Part shown: positions 8,837 through 17,134 of the stretch, one piece after another | How the letters are laid out: the number at the start of each line of letters is the position of its first letter | Position numbering within the stretch: position 1 is the stretch's first letter | Assembly (NCBI RefSeq): GCF_001945445.1 | Contig: NZ_MSXW01000015.1 | Span: 1-64,000, forward strand | Direction: 5' to 3' | From: Pseudomonas sp. PA27(2017) | Lineage (GTDB): Bacteria; Pseudomonadota; Gammaproteobacteria; Pseudomonadales; Pseudomonadaceae | DNA: 64,000 bases | Translations under genes and position numbers: made by a program | The notes under the pieces: generated by a model | The model's input: the letters and a program-made list of their open reading frames with translations, nothing else | Told to the model about the DNA's origin: nothing | Database searches by the model: none

Positions 8837-9020
8837 TTCGCGGGCTGCGAGAAGATGGCGAGCGCTTTTTTAAAACATCGCGCTCCATGGTGACCTGAGC
8901 CAGTTGCTGGCGTAGCTGGCGCAACTCCGCACTCTCGCCACGCTGCTTGCCATTGCCCGGAAAGGCATCGTCACCTTGCTGTTCGTACTGGCGCTTCCAT
9001 TTGCCCAGCAGGCTTTCAGC
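8833..9020 (-). pseudogene. IS3 orfA, 3' fragment
   Basis: The frame reads LLGKWKRQYEQQ, then ELRQLRQQLAQVTMERDVLKK (a leucine-zipper-like stretch), and in the -1 frame ends ALAIFSQPAK, typical of orfA products. The N-terminal helix-turn-helix is lost, with an in-frame stop just upstream near 9020. Confidence 0.8.
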
Positions 9021-9107
9021 TCAGCCCGGGACAGACCAGTAGAGGTGGTAGCCAGGAAAGGTATCGGACCACTTCGCCAGGTCTATGCGGTTTAACGGTA
9101 GGGGGGA

Positions 9108-9965
9108 TTAATCACCGTCGACTTTCAATTCGTAAACTCCGTAGAAAGACACTCCGAAGATGGCTTGAAAGATGGGCCCCATGAGGTTGTAGGGCAGTCC
9201 GTATTCTTCCATGACCCGATGCACCACCGGCTTCTGCAATCGGGAATGTGCGCCATGAATGTCCTGCAGACGACGCGGCCCCCAGCCAAACTGAGCCTTG
9301 GTGTGCTTGACCGAGCGATGCTGGTGGGCGCGTCCTGCGATCAGCCAGCAAATCGCATCGAAGGCAAAGGTCGAACCTGCGGGAGCACGTTCACCGAACT
9401 CCTGCAGTACGGCGCGGACTACCCCGGGCTGTAAGTACATAAGAACGCCCTCGCTGAAAAGAAATACCGGATCAGCGTTTCGGCTCTCGGGCAAGCCCAG
9501 ACGATCCCACCAGCCTTTTTCGCACAGATCCAGGTCGCTCAGGCGCTGGCGCTCGCCAGCCTCACCCAGCAGGGCACGACGTTGCACCATCACATCCGGC
9601 AGGTCGGCATCCAGAAAGTTGGCCTGGCCATTGTCGAGCCACTGGCTGTAATCGCTCAGCCCGCACCCCAGGTTGGCGACCAGACCCGCGGGGCGGCGCT
9701 GCAAGTAGCGCGCGGACAGTTCTTTGAATAAGCAGGTTCGCTTGAGCACACCAAACACGCTTTGACGATCGGCCAGCCATGTGCTGCCGTCGTCGCCCAG
9801 GCGCGCGAGCGCCTGGCGGGCGTTGAGGTCATTTACGGCTACGCGGGGGAACAGGCTATCGCCCAACGCCCGCGCTGCCAGAGGGATGCGTAGGGTTTCA
9901 CTGATGGCCGCCTGTTCCACTGTGGCGGTGCTGGGCTTATCGATGATTTCGGCGTTGGCTGACAT
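9108..9965 (-). CDS. SAM-dependent methyltransferase of the LCMT/TcmP type
   Basis: This 285-aa protein belongs to the leucine carboxyl methyltransferase/tetracenomycin TcmP family, whose bacterial members O-methylate acids or phenols of secondary metabolites. The SAM-binding motif is seen as VANLGCGLSDYSQWL (about residues 95-110), followed by the acidic FLDADLPDVM and the FSEGVLMYL loop typical of the family. It is the last gene of the biosynthetic operon, 40 bases after pchA, and no counterpart exists in the P. aeruginosa pyochelin cluster. It may methylate a carboxylate or phenol of the product; the target is inference. The IS3 remnant begins immediately after its stop. Confidence 0.8.
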   Translation of the reverse strand: MSANAEIIDKPSTATVEQAAISETLRIPLAARALGDSLFPRVAVNDLNARQALARLGDDGSTWLADRQSVFGVLKRTCLFKELSARYLQRRPAGLVANLGCGLSDYSQWLDNGQANFLDADLPDVMVQRRALLGEAGERQRLSDLDLCEKGWWDRLGLPESRNADPVFLFSEGVLMYLQPGVVRAVLQEFGERAPAGSTFAFDAICWLIAGRAHQHRSVKHTKAQFGWGPRRLQDIHGAHSRLQKPVVHRVMEEYGLPYNLMGPIFQAIFGVSFYGVYELKVDGD

Positions 9966-10004
9966 AGGGTCTTCCTGTAGAAAAACGATTGAAAACGGTG
10001 GTAA

Positions 10005-11438
10005 TCAGGCGCTGAGGTAGTTTGGTGTAGGGCTTGGCTCACTGCTGGATGACGTCAGGTTTCCCGAGGGCTGCTTGGTAAGGCCAAGCGCCTGCTGCAT
10101 GGTGAGCAGCTTGCTGTCGATCTCGCTCCATTCCAGAGCGGCGCTTGAGCCCTGAACGATTCCGCAGCCCGCGAACAGGTGGCAGTGTTTGCCGCGGAGC
10201 AAAGCCGAACGCAGTGCCACTAGCAGATCGCCATCACCATTGGAGTCGATCCAGCCGATGGGGGCGGCATACCAACCGCGGTCAAAACCCTCATGCTGGC
10301 GGATGAAACCCAGCGCATCTGCAGTAGGCGTGCCACCGACTGCCGGCGTGGGGTGCAGTCGTGCTGCTAGTTGCAGCAGGTTGCCACCTACCGGCAGTGA
10401 GGCCTGAACGGGGGTGCTCAAGTGCTGCACGCTCTTCAGTTTCAGCAGGTTTGGCGCTTCGGGGTACTGCACATCGCAGGCGTGCGCATGCAGTACGCGC
10501 GTGATGTGCTCGACTACCAGGCGGTGCTCGTCGCGCTCCTTGGCATTGGCGATCAGGGCCTCACCCAACAGCACATCCTGCTCGGCATTCAAGCTGCGGC
10601 GAGTTGTACCGGCCAGTGCATGGGTGAACAGGTGACCTTGATCTGATCTGATCAAACGTTCTGGAGTGGCACCCAGAAAACAGGCGTCTCCTCGGCGAAT
10701 TGCGAATACATGGGCTGCCTGTCGAGACTGGCACAGCTGTTTGATGATCGCAGCGCTGTCCAGCGGTTGTTGGAGTTGATAGTCAACGTGGCGTGCCAGC
10801 ACGGTCTTTTCCAGCGCACCGGTTTCGATGCGTTGCAACAGCCGCTCCACCATTGCCTGCCAGTGGGCTTGGGAGGTCGATGCACGTTTTACTATCCGCG
10901 GAGTGTGATTATTTGCTGCGCAAGCTACGCCGCGCACCCAGGACGTATAGCGTTGCAAGCCTTGTGTGGCCATGGCCTGAACATCGCTGTCGGCCTCCAC
11001 CACATATTGGCCGCTGAGGCTCACGCTATCTTCTCGCTGGATGAACAGCCATTCGGCCAGGACAAAACTGGCATCGTCAAAGGCTTGCCAATTTTCACTG
11101 CGTGGGCTGCAGCTGTCGAATCGTGCTCCGCCAATCAACAGTGCAGGAGTTTCGGTGCTCTGAATTTCGCAGAGCTGCGCCCAGCGTTCGGCAATATCCT
11201 CAAGAGCACCGCCCCCGCTGGAACTGAGGTGCAGGCTGCAGCCCAGGCCTAGCAAGGTAAGATCCGGATGTTGGCTGCGCAGGAAACTCGCGTGGTTGAC
11301 TTGCCCGTAGATAGCAGCCAGATCAGTGGCTGGCATGGCATAGCGTGCGACTGCCAGGACTGACCGTTGCTGGCGAATGGCTTGCTCGCGTGCCGTCTCA
11401 AGCACGCTTTGCAGGGATTTCCGATCAGGGCCGTTCAT
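10005..11438 (-). CDS. pchA: isochorismate synthase (salicylate pathway)
   Basis: PchA converts chorismate to isochorismate, the first step of salicylate formation. The C-terminal chorismate-binding fold is clear: GALEKTVLARHV, FLGATPERLI, HPTPAVGGTPTADALGF, GWYAAPIGWID and LFAGCGIVQGSSAALEW. The ATG at 11438 overlaps the pchB stop by four bases (ATGA), so I prefer it over the longer frame starting at 11462. The resulting 477 aa matches PchA of P. aeruginosa closely. It works with PchB, upstream in the same operon, and the order D-C-B-A is that of the P. aeruginosa pchDCBA operon. The serine-rich tail is not conserved. Confidence 0.93.
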   Translation of the reverse strand: MNGPDRKSLQSVLETAREQAIRQQRSVLAVARYAMPATDLAAIYGQVNHASFLRSQHPDLTLLGLGCSLHLSSSGGGALEDIAERWAQLCEIQSTETPALLIGGARFDSCSPRSENWQAFDDASFVLAEWLFIQREDSVSLSGQYVVEADSDVQAMATQGLQRYTSWVRGVACAANNHTPRIVKRASTSQAHWQAMVERLLQRIETGALEKTVLARHVDYQLQQPLDSAAIIKQLCQSRQAAHVFAIRRGDACFLGATPERLIRSDQGHLFTHALAGTTRRSLNAEQDVLLGEALIANAKERDEHRLVVEHITRVLHAHACDVQYPEAPNLLKLKSVQHLSTPVQASLPVGGNLLQLAARLHPTPAVGGTPTADALGFIRQHEGFDRGWYAAPIGWIDSNGDGDLLVALRSALLRGKHCHLFAGCGIVQGSSAALEWSEIDSKLLTMQQALGLTKQPSGNLTSSSSEPSPTPNYLSA

Positions 11439-11740
11439 GGCTGTTCTCGCTGGTTGAGCCAATGAGCGGTTTGCTGCTCGATGTACCAGGGGATGATCGT
11501 GCCGAACAGTCCAAGGATGAACTTGCTATCGAGGCCGGCATCTTCTGCCCAGCCGCGCCGCTCGGCGAGCATGCTGGCGACTCGTTCAGGGGCGGCGATG
11601 CTCGCTTGATCGGGTTTGAAGGCCGCCGCTGCCAGCACATACTGCATGCGTTGGCGCAGGAGCTCGACGAGTTGCGCGTCCAGGCTGTCGATGCCTTGAC
11701 GTATGTCGTGCAGGCCTGTGCATTGCTGTGGCGATTTCAT
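11435..11740 (-). CDS. pchB: isochorismate pyruvate lyase
   Basis: PchB removes pyruvate from isochorismate to give salicylate; it has an AroQ chorismate-mutase fold and acts as an intertwined dimer. The 101-aa product begins MKSPQQCTGLHDIRQGIDSL. By position it retains Arg14, Arg31, Lys42 and Gln90, the active-site residues known from P. aeruginosa PchB. Its start overlaps the pchC stop, and its stop overlaps the pchA start, each by ATGA, so the three are probably translationally coupled. Confidence 0.95.
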   Translation of the reverse strand: MKSPQQCTGLHDIRQGIDSLDAQLVELLRQRMQYVLAAAAFKPDQASIAAPERVASMLAERRGWAEDAGLDSKFILGLFGTIIPWYIEQQTAHWLNQREQP

Positions 11741-12480
11741 GAACCGGTTCCTCGAGTAGGGGCGATTTGTCTGAGCAGGTGGCGCACGACTTTGCCGGGC
11801 TGATGCTTGAGGTAGAAATGATCACCGTCGAACCAGTGCAGCGAGGCATCTGCCTCGGTCAGGTCATGCCAGGCTAGTGCCTCTTCGGCACTGACTTCCC
11901 GGTCATCGCGTGCCAACAGCACATCGATCGATGTACTCAGCGACTGAGCGTTGCTACGCCAGGTTTCGATGGCCTGGTAATCGCTTCGTAGCACCGGTAG
12001 GAACAGCCGTCGCAAGTCGGCGTTTTGCCAGAGGTGGGCGGTATCACTGGCTTGGCGGCAGATGTCGTCTATCAGCGCCTGATCCGATTGCCGGTGCAGG
12101 TCGCTCCTGCGCTGTCTGTGAGGCGGCGGGTGGGCAGAAACGAACAGCCGAGCGGCCGGGCGTCCTGCTGCTTCCAGGCGCAGGCCAACTTCGTAGGCAA
12201 CCGCTGCGCCCATGCTGTGGCCGAATAGCAGCAGGGATCTTACGGGTCTGGCCAGCAGGGCGTCGCTGATATGCTGGGCCATGTCCACCAGTGAAATGCA
12301 GGCCGGCTCGTTAAAACGATCTTCGCGCCCGGGATACTGAGCTGCCAGCAGTTCGATCCCCGCCGGGAGCTCATCACGCCAGTCACGAAAGAAACTGGCG
12401 CTACCACCGGCGTGTGGCATGCAAATCAAGCTGGTCGTGGCTTGCTCGCTCTGCTGCCAAGCACGCAACCAAATACTCAT
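11737..12480 (-). CDS. pchC: type II thioesterase (PchC-like)
   Basis: This editing thioesterase clears misprimed or wrongly loaded carrier domains of the NRPSs. The alpha/beta-hydrolase fold is marked by the oxyanion loop CMPHAGGSASFF, the nucleophile elbow GHSMG (about residue 90) and the catalytic histidine in GDHFYL. The 247-aa length is typical. It sits between pchD (overlap ATGA) and pchB, as in P. aeruginosa. Confidence 0.93.
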   Translation of the reverse strand: MSIWLRAWQQSEQATTSLICMPHAGGSASFFRDWRDELPAGIELLAAQYPGREDRFNEPACISLVDMAQHISDALLARPVRSLLLFGHSMGAAVAYEVGLRLEAAGRPAARLFVSAHPPPHRQRRSDLHRQSDQALIDDICRQASDTAHLWQNADLRRLFLPVLRSDYQAIETWRSNAQSLSTSIDVLLARDDREVSAEEALAWHDLTEADASLHWFDGDHFYLKHQPGKVVRHLLRQIAPTRGTGS

Positions 12481-14084
12481 GATGCGGCCACCTGCTCGGC
12501 CAGTGCCTTGCGGTTGATCTTGCCCAGCGACGTCTGTGGGAAATGACGCAGCAGTAACAAACGGTCAGGCAGCTTGTAGGACGCCACGCCCTGCTGGCTG
12601 AGAAAACCGTTGATTGATGGCAGGTCGAGCGTTTGTCCGACACGGGGCAGCACACAGGCACAACTGCGCTCGCCGAGCAGCTCGTCGGGGAGGCCGACCA
12701 GAGCTACATCGCCGATGCTCGGATGGGCGAGCAGCAGGTTCTCAATTTCCTCGACGGGGATTTTCTCGCCGCCGCGGTTGATTACATCCTTGATACGGCC
12801 TTCCACCACCAGAAGCCCACTGGCCAGGCGCCTGACCAGATCACCGCTGCGGTAGTATCCGTCGTCGCTGAAGGCACGCTGATTGTGCTCTTCGGCGCGG
12901 TAATAACCGCGAATTGTGTAGGGGCCACGCACCAGCAGCTCACCTACCTCACCCGGCGCCACATCGCGGTCTTCGATGTCTACCAGGCGCACTTCGTCGT
13001 CGGCGGTCAACGGCACGCCCTGAGTCTGGAAGACCTCGGCCTGGTTCGCGTCCAGCGGGGTGAAACACAGTAGGCCTTCGGCCATGCCATAGACTTGCTG
13101 CAGGTTGCAGCCCAGCAGTGGCTGGATGCGAGCGGCAGTCTCGGCCTTCAGACGTGAGCCCCCCACCTGCAACCATTGCAGGCTGCTCAGATCACGCGCA
13201 TCCCACTCCCTGGCTTCCAGCCAGAGCAGTACCAGTGGCGGAATCAATGCGGTATGGGTGATGCGTTCGCGCTCGATCAGCTCGAAGGCAGTGTCGGGGC
13301 TTGGTTCGGGACACAACACCACCGTGCCCCCCACGCTAAACGTACCCAGTGCGCCGGGTGACGCCAGGGGAAAGTTGTGTGCCACGGGCAGGGCTGCCAA
13401 GTAACGAGTCTGGGCATCGAAACCTGCGGCTTGGGCAGCCCTACGAGCATTGCACAGGTAGTCGTCATGGGTTCTCGGAATCAGTTTGGGCAAACCGGTG
13501 GTTCCACCTGACAGTAGAAGCACGGCAACCTCGCGAGGTGAGGGAGGCAGCGTAGGTGCGGTGGACGACAGGTTCAGGCAGTCCTGCAGTGCGGTGAACT
13601 CCTCAGCTTGTCCAACCGCCACGATCTGACGGATGCCCTTCACCTGATCCCGCAAGCGTCGTGCCAGTGGGCGGTAATCGAAGCCCAACCAAGTGTCCAC
13701 GGTGATGTAAGCAACGGCGTCACTGATCTGCGCCAGGTGCAGCAACTCGTTCTCACGATGCGCCGGCAAGACGAAGACCGGAATCGCCCCCAGGCGCAGT
13801 AGGGCGAAGGTGACGCTGAAGAACTCCGCGATGTTTGGCAATTGCACCAGCACGCGCTGACCCGCAACGATCCCAAGTGAGGCCAGCCCGGCAGCAAGGG
13901 TGTGGGCTTGTTGTTCGAGCTGAGCATAGGTCCAGCGTCGGGGGCCATCGATCAGCGCTTCGCGGTTAGGGGTCTGTTGCGCCTGATCGCTCAGCACGCT
14001 ATGCAGGGGTTTTCCAGCCCAGTAGCCTGCGCCCTGGTAGCGTTGAATAAAGTCACTCGGCCAATCGTTGCAACCTTCAAGCAT
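12477..14084 (-). CDS. pchD: salicyl-AMP ligase
   Basis: This stand-alone aryl-acid adenylation enzyme activates salicylate and loads it on the ArCP of the two-module NRPS. Visible cores are A3 LSGGTTGLPKLIPRTHDD, the aryl-acid pocket motif AHNFPLASPG, A5 VYGMAEG, A7 YRSGDL, A8 GRIKDVINRGGEKI and the A10 lysine in LGKINRKAL. ATG 14084 with AGGAG upstream gives 535 aa; the frame remains open to 14264, which would run deep into the VOC gene. It overlaps that gene by eight bases. PchA and PchB in the same operon point to salicylate rather than 2,3-dihydroxybenzoate as substrate. Confidence 0.94.
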   Translation of the reverse strand: MLEGCNDWPSDFIQRYQGAGYWAGKPLHSVLSDQAQQTPNREALIDGPRRWTYAQLEQQAHTLAAGLASLGIVAGQRVLVQLPNIAEFFSVTFALLRLGAIPVFVLPAHRENELLHLAQISDAVAYITVDTWLGFDYRPLARRLRDQVKGIRQIVAVGQAEEFTALQDCLNLSSTAPTLPPSPREVAVLLLSGGTTGLPKLIPRTHDDYLCNARRAAQAAGFDAQTRYLAALPVAHNFPLASPGALGTFSVGGTVVLCPEPSPDTAFELIERERITHTALIPPLVLLWLEAREWDARDLSSLQWLQVGGSRLKAETAARIQPLLGCNLQQVYGMAEGLLCFTPLDANQAEVFQTQGVPLTADDEVRLVDIEDRDVAPGEVGELLVRGPYTIRGYYRAEEHNQRAFSDDGYYRSGDLVRRLASGLLVVEGRIKDVINRGGEKIPVEEIENLLLAHPSIGDVALVGLPDELLGERSCACVLPRVGQTLDLPSINGFLSQQGVASYKLPDRLLLLRHFPQTSLGKINRKALAEQVAAS

Positions 14085-14811
14085 GTCGTTCTCCTGAGGC
14101 TTTGGAAGGGGAGGCGGGAAGCAGACGGGCGCCGTGCAGTCGCTCGTCGTCCAGCGCCCGGTCAAGGCCGTCGATCTCGACGCCAAGCAAACCGGTATGG
14201 GTGGCGCTATGCAGTTGTATGAGCGGATCGTCAGCGACCAGGCGTTGCACGGCGTGCCGATCATGCAGGCTGACGCCCAGATGAATGGTGGCCAATCCGG
14301 TTGCGCCGTTGCTGTGCGTTATCCGATCGGGGTGCTGAGCCGGGCGATAGGGCGTGACCAGAAAGGGCAGGCGGTCATTGCGCGGGTAGACAAAAGCGAA
14401 GCGGGTCTGCCGACCGTCTTCGCAGGTGCGCCGCCAGTTGACGACACGCCCCATGGCAACACCGTGCTGACGCAGCTCACTTAAGCGTTGTGGCAGTTGC
14501 TGATCATCGCAACACAGCGCCAGATCACAGAGTCCTTCGCCCTGTGCCGGCCAACGCAACATGCGTCGGCCGGCACCACGCCCAGCGAGTAAGTCGATGG
14601 GCCATTTGAACCAGCGGGCATTGGCCGGAGTTGTCAGCAGTTCGATGATCGGTCCGTGGGTGAACCAGATATGAGCGTGCTGGGCGCTACGTTTCGGCGT
14701 GGCGTAGGTCACCTCGAAACCCTGTTGGCGAAAGTCCTCCACGGCCTGATGGAGGTCGCGAACCCACAGCAGGACGTGACTGCAGTTCGAGGGCGAAGTA
14801 CCTGGTGTCAT
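14077..14811 (-). CDS. VOC/glyoxalase-like protein in the siderophore operon
   Basis: The 244-aa protein has the paired beta-alpha-beta-beta-beta arrangement of the vicinal-oxygen-chelate superfamily: an N-terminal HVLLWVRDLHQAVEDF, a mid-part IWFTHGPIIELL, and FAFVYPRNDRLPFLVTPYRP, which resembles the Glyoxalase_3 (PF13468) group. No pyochelin or yersiniabactin cluster I know has such a gene. It is embedded between pchG (overlap ATGA) and pchD (8-bp overlap). It may act on an intermediate or protect against the metal-binding product; both are guesses. Confidence 0.75.
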   Translation of the reverse strand: MTPGTSPSNCSHVLLWVRDLHQAVEDFRQQGFEVTYATPKRSAQHAHIWFTHGPIIELLTTPANARWFKWPIDLLAGRGAGRRMLRWPAQGEGLCDLALCCDDQQLPQRLSELRQHGVAMGRVVNWRRTCEDGRQTRFAFVYPRNDRLPFLVTPYRPAQHPDRITHSNGATGLATIHLGVSLHDRHAVQRLVADDPLIQLHSATHTGLLGVEIDGLDRALDDERLHGARLLPASPSKASGERHA

Positions 14812-15953
14812 GATGGCAGTACTCCAAGCAACTGCGCCTGTCCCGTGCTATTGACCCGGTCTACGCGGTCAATGCAGCCTTGCAGGCGTGTGAGCGGCAA
14901 CGAGGCAGGAACCGCAGGCTGAATCAGCTCGGGCATGCCGATGATGCCGTTGAGGTCGCGCCAGGCCAGTGATACATCAGTTGCCCAGCGGCCACCTTGC
15001 AGGCGATTGCGCGGCTCATCGATAGACGCGCAAAGCGCATCCAGGGCGCTGATGACCGCGTCAGGCCAGTACTCGCGGAATACTTGGTGGTACGACTGAG
15101 GATACTGATCGTCCAGAGTTACCAACGTCGGACCTGCCAGGTCTTCGCTGCCTGGGCCAGCCATGATCAGGCGATCGGTGATATCCCTAGCAGCATGCAG
15201 TCTAGGATTCCACAGTACCGGTCCATGAGTTTCGGCCAGGCTCAGCACCCCGGCCTCACAACCTACTTCGAGTCGATGTAGTAAGTGCGAGTGATTGTCC
15301 GGATCGCCAGGATGCACCTGGTTCTGTACACGCAGGCCAATCGGTATGCCATTGAACTCTGCGTTCAGATAGCGCCAAGGCGAGCGTGCAGTTCGGCTGG
15401 CATTGGCCGGTTCGGCGAAGTGCCAGGGACGCAGACCTCCACTGAGGCGCCCGAGAATATCCAGCAGCGGATAGGCCACCTGGCTGTTGCAAGCAGCCTC
15501 GATATAGGCAAGGCCGTATTCCTGTTTGAGAAACTGAGCCGCAGCAATGAAGCGGCGAACCGCCAGGATATTGGGATACAGAGTATTGACCGCGTAGGCG
15601 GCATTGCCGGCACGTGCGGCCTGCAGACATGCCGCGATTTCGCGGTGATGCACCGGGTGTTCCTGTAGCACATGAATGCCGCGCGCTAGCAGACGCTGGG
15701 CAAGCGCGCTTCCTGGGCCGCCGGTCGCACCGGAGCGCACGACCACGCAGGCAATGTCGGTGTCTTCCGGCACTGCATCGGCGTCCTCGAATAACGGTAC
15801 GCCATAGTGATCAGCACAGGCACGCGAATACGTATTGCCTCGTGACAGGATGCCTGCCAGTTGGAAGGCACCGGAAGAGCGTGCAATGGCTTGCAGGTAG
15901 ATACGACCGAATGCCGTTCCGGCGACTACCACTTTTCTGGGGACCGCTTTCAC
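14808..15953 (-). CDS. pchG: PchG-like thiazolinyl imine reductase
   Basis: PchG/Irp3 enzymes use NADPH to reduce a carrier-bound thiazoline to a thiazolidine. The Rossmann start VVVAGTAFGRIYLQAIA, the HVLQEHPVHHREI segment and NTLYPNILAVRRFI match the family. The upstream frame begins at 16004, but GTG 15953 is preceded by GGAGG and overlaps the P450 stop as GTGA, giving 381 aa; P. aeruginosa PchG is about 350. The last ~40 residues look like an extension. The island also encodes a second, unrelated reductase (19907-21028). Confidence 0.88.
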   Translation of the reverse strand: MKAVPRKVVVAGTAFGRIYLQAIARSSGAFQLAGILSRGNTYSRACADHYGVPLFEDADAVPEDTDIACVVVRSGATGGPGSALAQRLLARGIHVLQEHPVHHREIAACLQAARAGNAAYAVNTLYPNILAVRRFIAAAQFLKQEYGLAYIEAACNSQVAYPLLDILGRLSGGLRPWHFAEPANASRTARSPWRYLNAEFNGIPIGLRVQNQVHPGDPDNHSHLLHRLEVGCEAGVLSLAETHGPVLWNPRLHAARDITDRLIMAGPGSEDLAGPTLVTLDDQYPQSYHQVFREYWPDAVISALDALCASIDEPRNRLQGGRWATDVSLAWRDLNGIIGMPELIQPAVPASLPLTRLQGCIDRVDRVNSTGQAQLLGVLPS

Positions 15954-17134
15954 CAGGTCACCTCCATGTAGGTGGCACCACGAAAGAAGGTCGATTGCTT
16001 CCACTCCAGACGTGAGCCCAGGCGCAGGTCAGGCAGATAGCGGGTTAGCGCCGTCAGGGCCTCCTGCAGCTCAACACGTGCCAGGGCGGCACCGATGCAG
16101 TGATGCAGGCCGTGACCGAAAGCAACGTGACCCTGGGCATCGCGCTTGAGGTCTAGCCGCTGCGGCTCGTTGAATGCGGATGGATCATGGTTGGCCGCAC
16201 CAATCGAGGCGAAAACCGGCTCGCCTTTGCGCACCAGGGTCTGGCCAACCTGAATGTCTTCCTGAGCGTAGTGCACGAACATGGCGGCAGAGGCCAGCGG
16301 TATGAAACGCAGTAGCTCTTCCACCGCACCCGGAATCAGCTCGGGCTGCTCTGTCAGTTGCAACCATTGATCACGATGTTGCTGCAGCACCATGACGAAG
16401 TTGGGGATCTGCGAGGCGCTCCCTTCGTAACCGGCGATCAGGATGGCCATGCACAGCAGGATCAGTTCCTGCTCGCTGAGGCGTTCACCCTGTTCATGGG
16501 CTTGTACCAGAGCCGTCATGAAGTCATCACGCGGCGTCTCTCGACGTGCGCTGATCAGTCCCATGATGTAGCTCGCCATGTCTCGTTGAGCACCCTGCAG
16601 AACGTGCGGCTCTAGATTCTCAGTGGACAGCAGCAGGTCGCTCCACGCCTTGAACAGGTTGTGATCCTGCTCGGGTACGCCGAGCAGTTCGCAGATCAGT
16701 GCAATCGGCAGAGGCAGGGCGAAGGCCTCGACCAGATCTGCAGAGCGTCCGGCCTGTTGCATCGCTTCGATGAGGCGCAGCGCGTGGGCACGCACGGCCG
16801 GGCGTAAGGCCTCCACCCGGCGCCGGGTAAAAGCCTGAGCGGCAACAGAGCGAAGTCGGTTCAGATGAGGCGGATCCATGGTGACAATGCCCCCGGCGAT
16901 GCGCGAAAACGCCCGGGGGCTGTCTTCGTGGCGGAAGGCCTCGGCACGGCTGAAGCGTCGCTCGGCAAGCACCAGACGGACTTCTTCGTTGCGGGTAGCC
17001 AACCAGGCGGGTGTACCAAACGGCATCTGAATACGAAGCAGACCAGGTTGCGCCAGCGCAGCCTTATAGGGGCCGGCCAGATCCAGTGTGGTGAAACGGT
17101 TGAACGGGTACGCGACGGGGCATTGCTGATTCAT
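15950..17134 (-). CDS. cytochrome P450
   Basis: This is a soluble bacterial-type P450 (394 aa). The haem ligand loop is FGHGLHHCIGAALARVE (Cys346), the ExxR pair is in VEELLRF (Glu273/Arg276) and the I-helix reads LIAGYEGSAS. The acid of the usual AG-x-(E/D)-T motif is kept, but the threonine that assists oxygen activation is glycine, with a serine next to it. Such changes occur in P450s with unusual chemistry. It overlaps the methyltransferase gene upstream (ATGA) and pchG downstream (GTGA). No redox partner is encoded nearby. P450s occur in the coelibactin-type clusters of Streptomyces but not in pyochelin clusters. Confidence 0.93.
   Translation of the reverse strand: MNQQCPVAYPFNRFTTLDLAGPYKAALAQPGLLRIQMPFGTPAWLATRNEEVRLVLAERRFSRAEAFRHEDSPRAFSRIAGGIVTMDPPHLNRLRSVAAQAFTRRRVEALRPAVRAHALRLIEAMQQAGRSADLVEAFALPLPIALICELLGVPEQDHNLFKAWSDLLLSTENLEPHVLQGAQRDMASYIMGLISARRETPRDDFMTALVQAHEQGERLSEQELILLCMAILIAGYEGSASQIPNFVMVLQQHRDQWLQLTEQPELIPGAVEELLRFIPLASAAMFVHYAQEDIQVGQTLVRKGEPVFASIGAANHDPSAFNEPQRLDLKRDAQGHVAFGHGLHHCIGAALARVELQEALTALTRYLPDLRLGSRLEWKQSTFFRGATYMEVTW

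Larger units (their letters stand above)
8190..9105 (-). mobile_element. degenerate IS3-family insertion sequence
   Basis: The segment contains orfA and orfB remnants of an IS3-type element reading leftwards, but neither full ends nor target duplications can be identified. The left side cuts into the integrase gene at about 8190 and stops within orfB. The right side ends within about 3 bp of the stop codon of the last siderophore gene (9108). The normal frameshift signal between orfA and orfB (A AAA AAG) survives at about 8860-8870. Confidence 0.85.
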
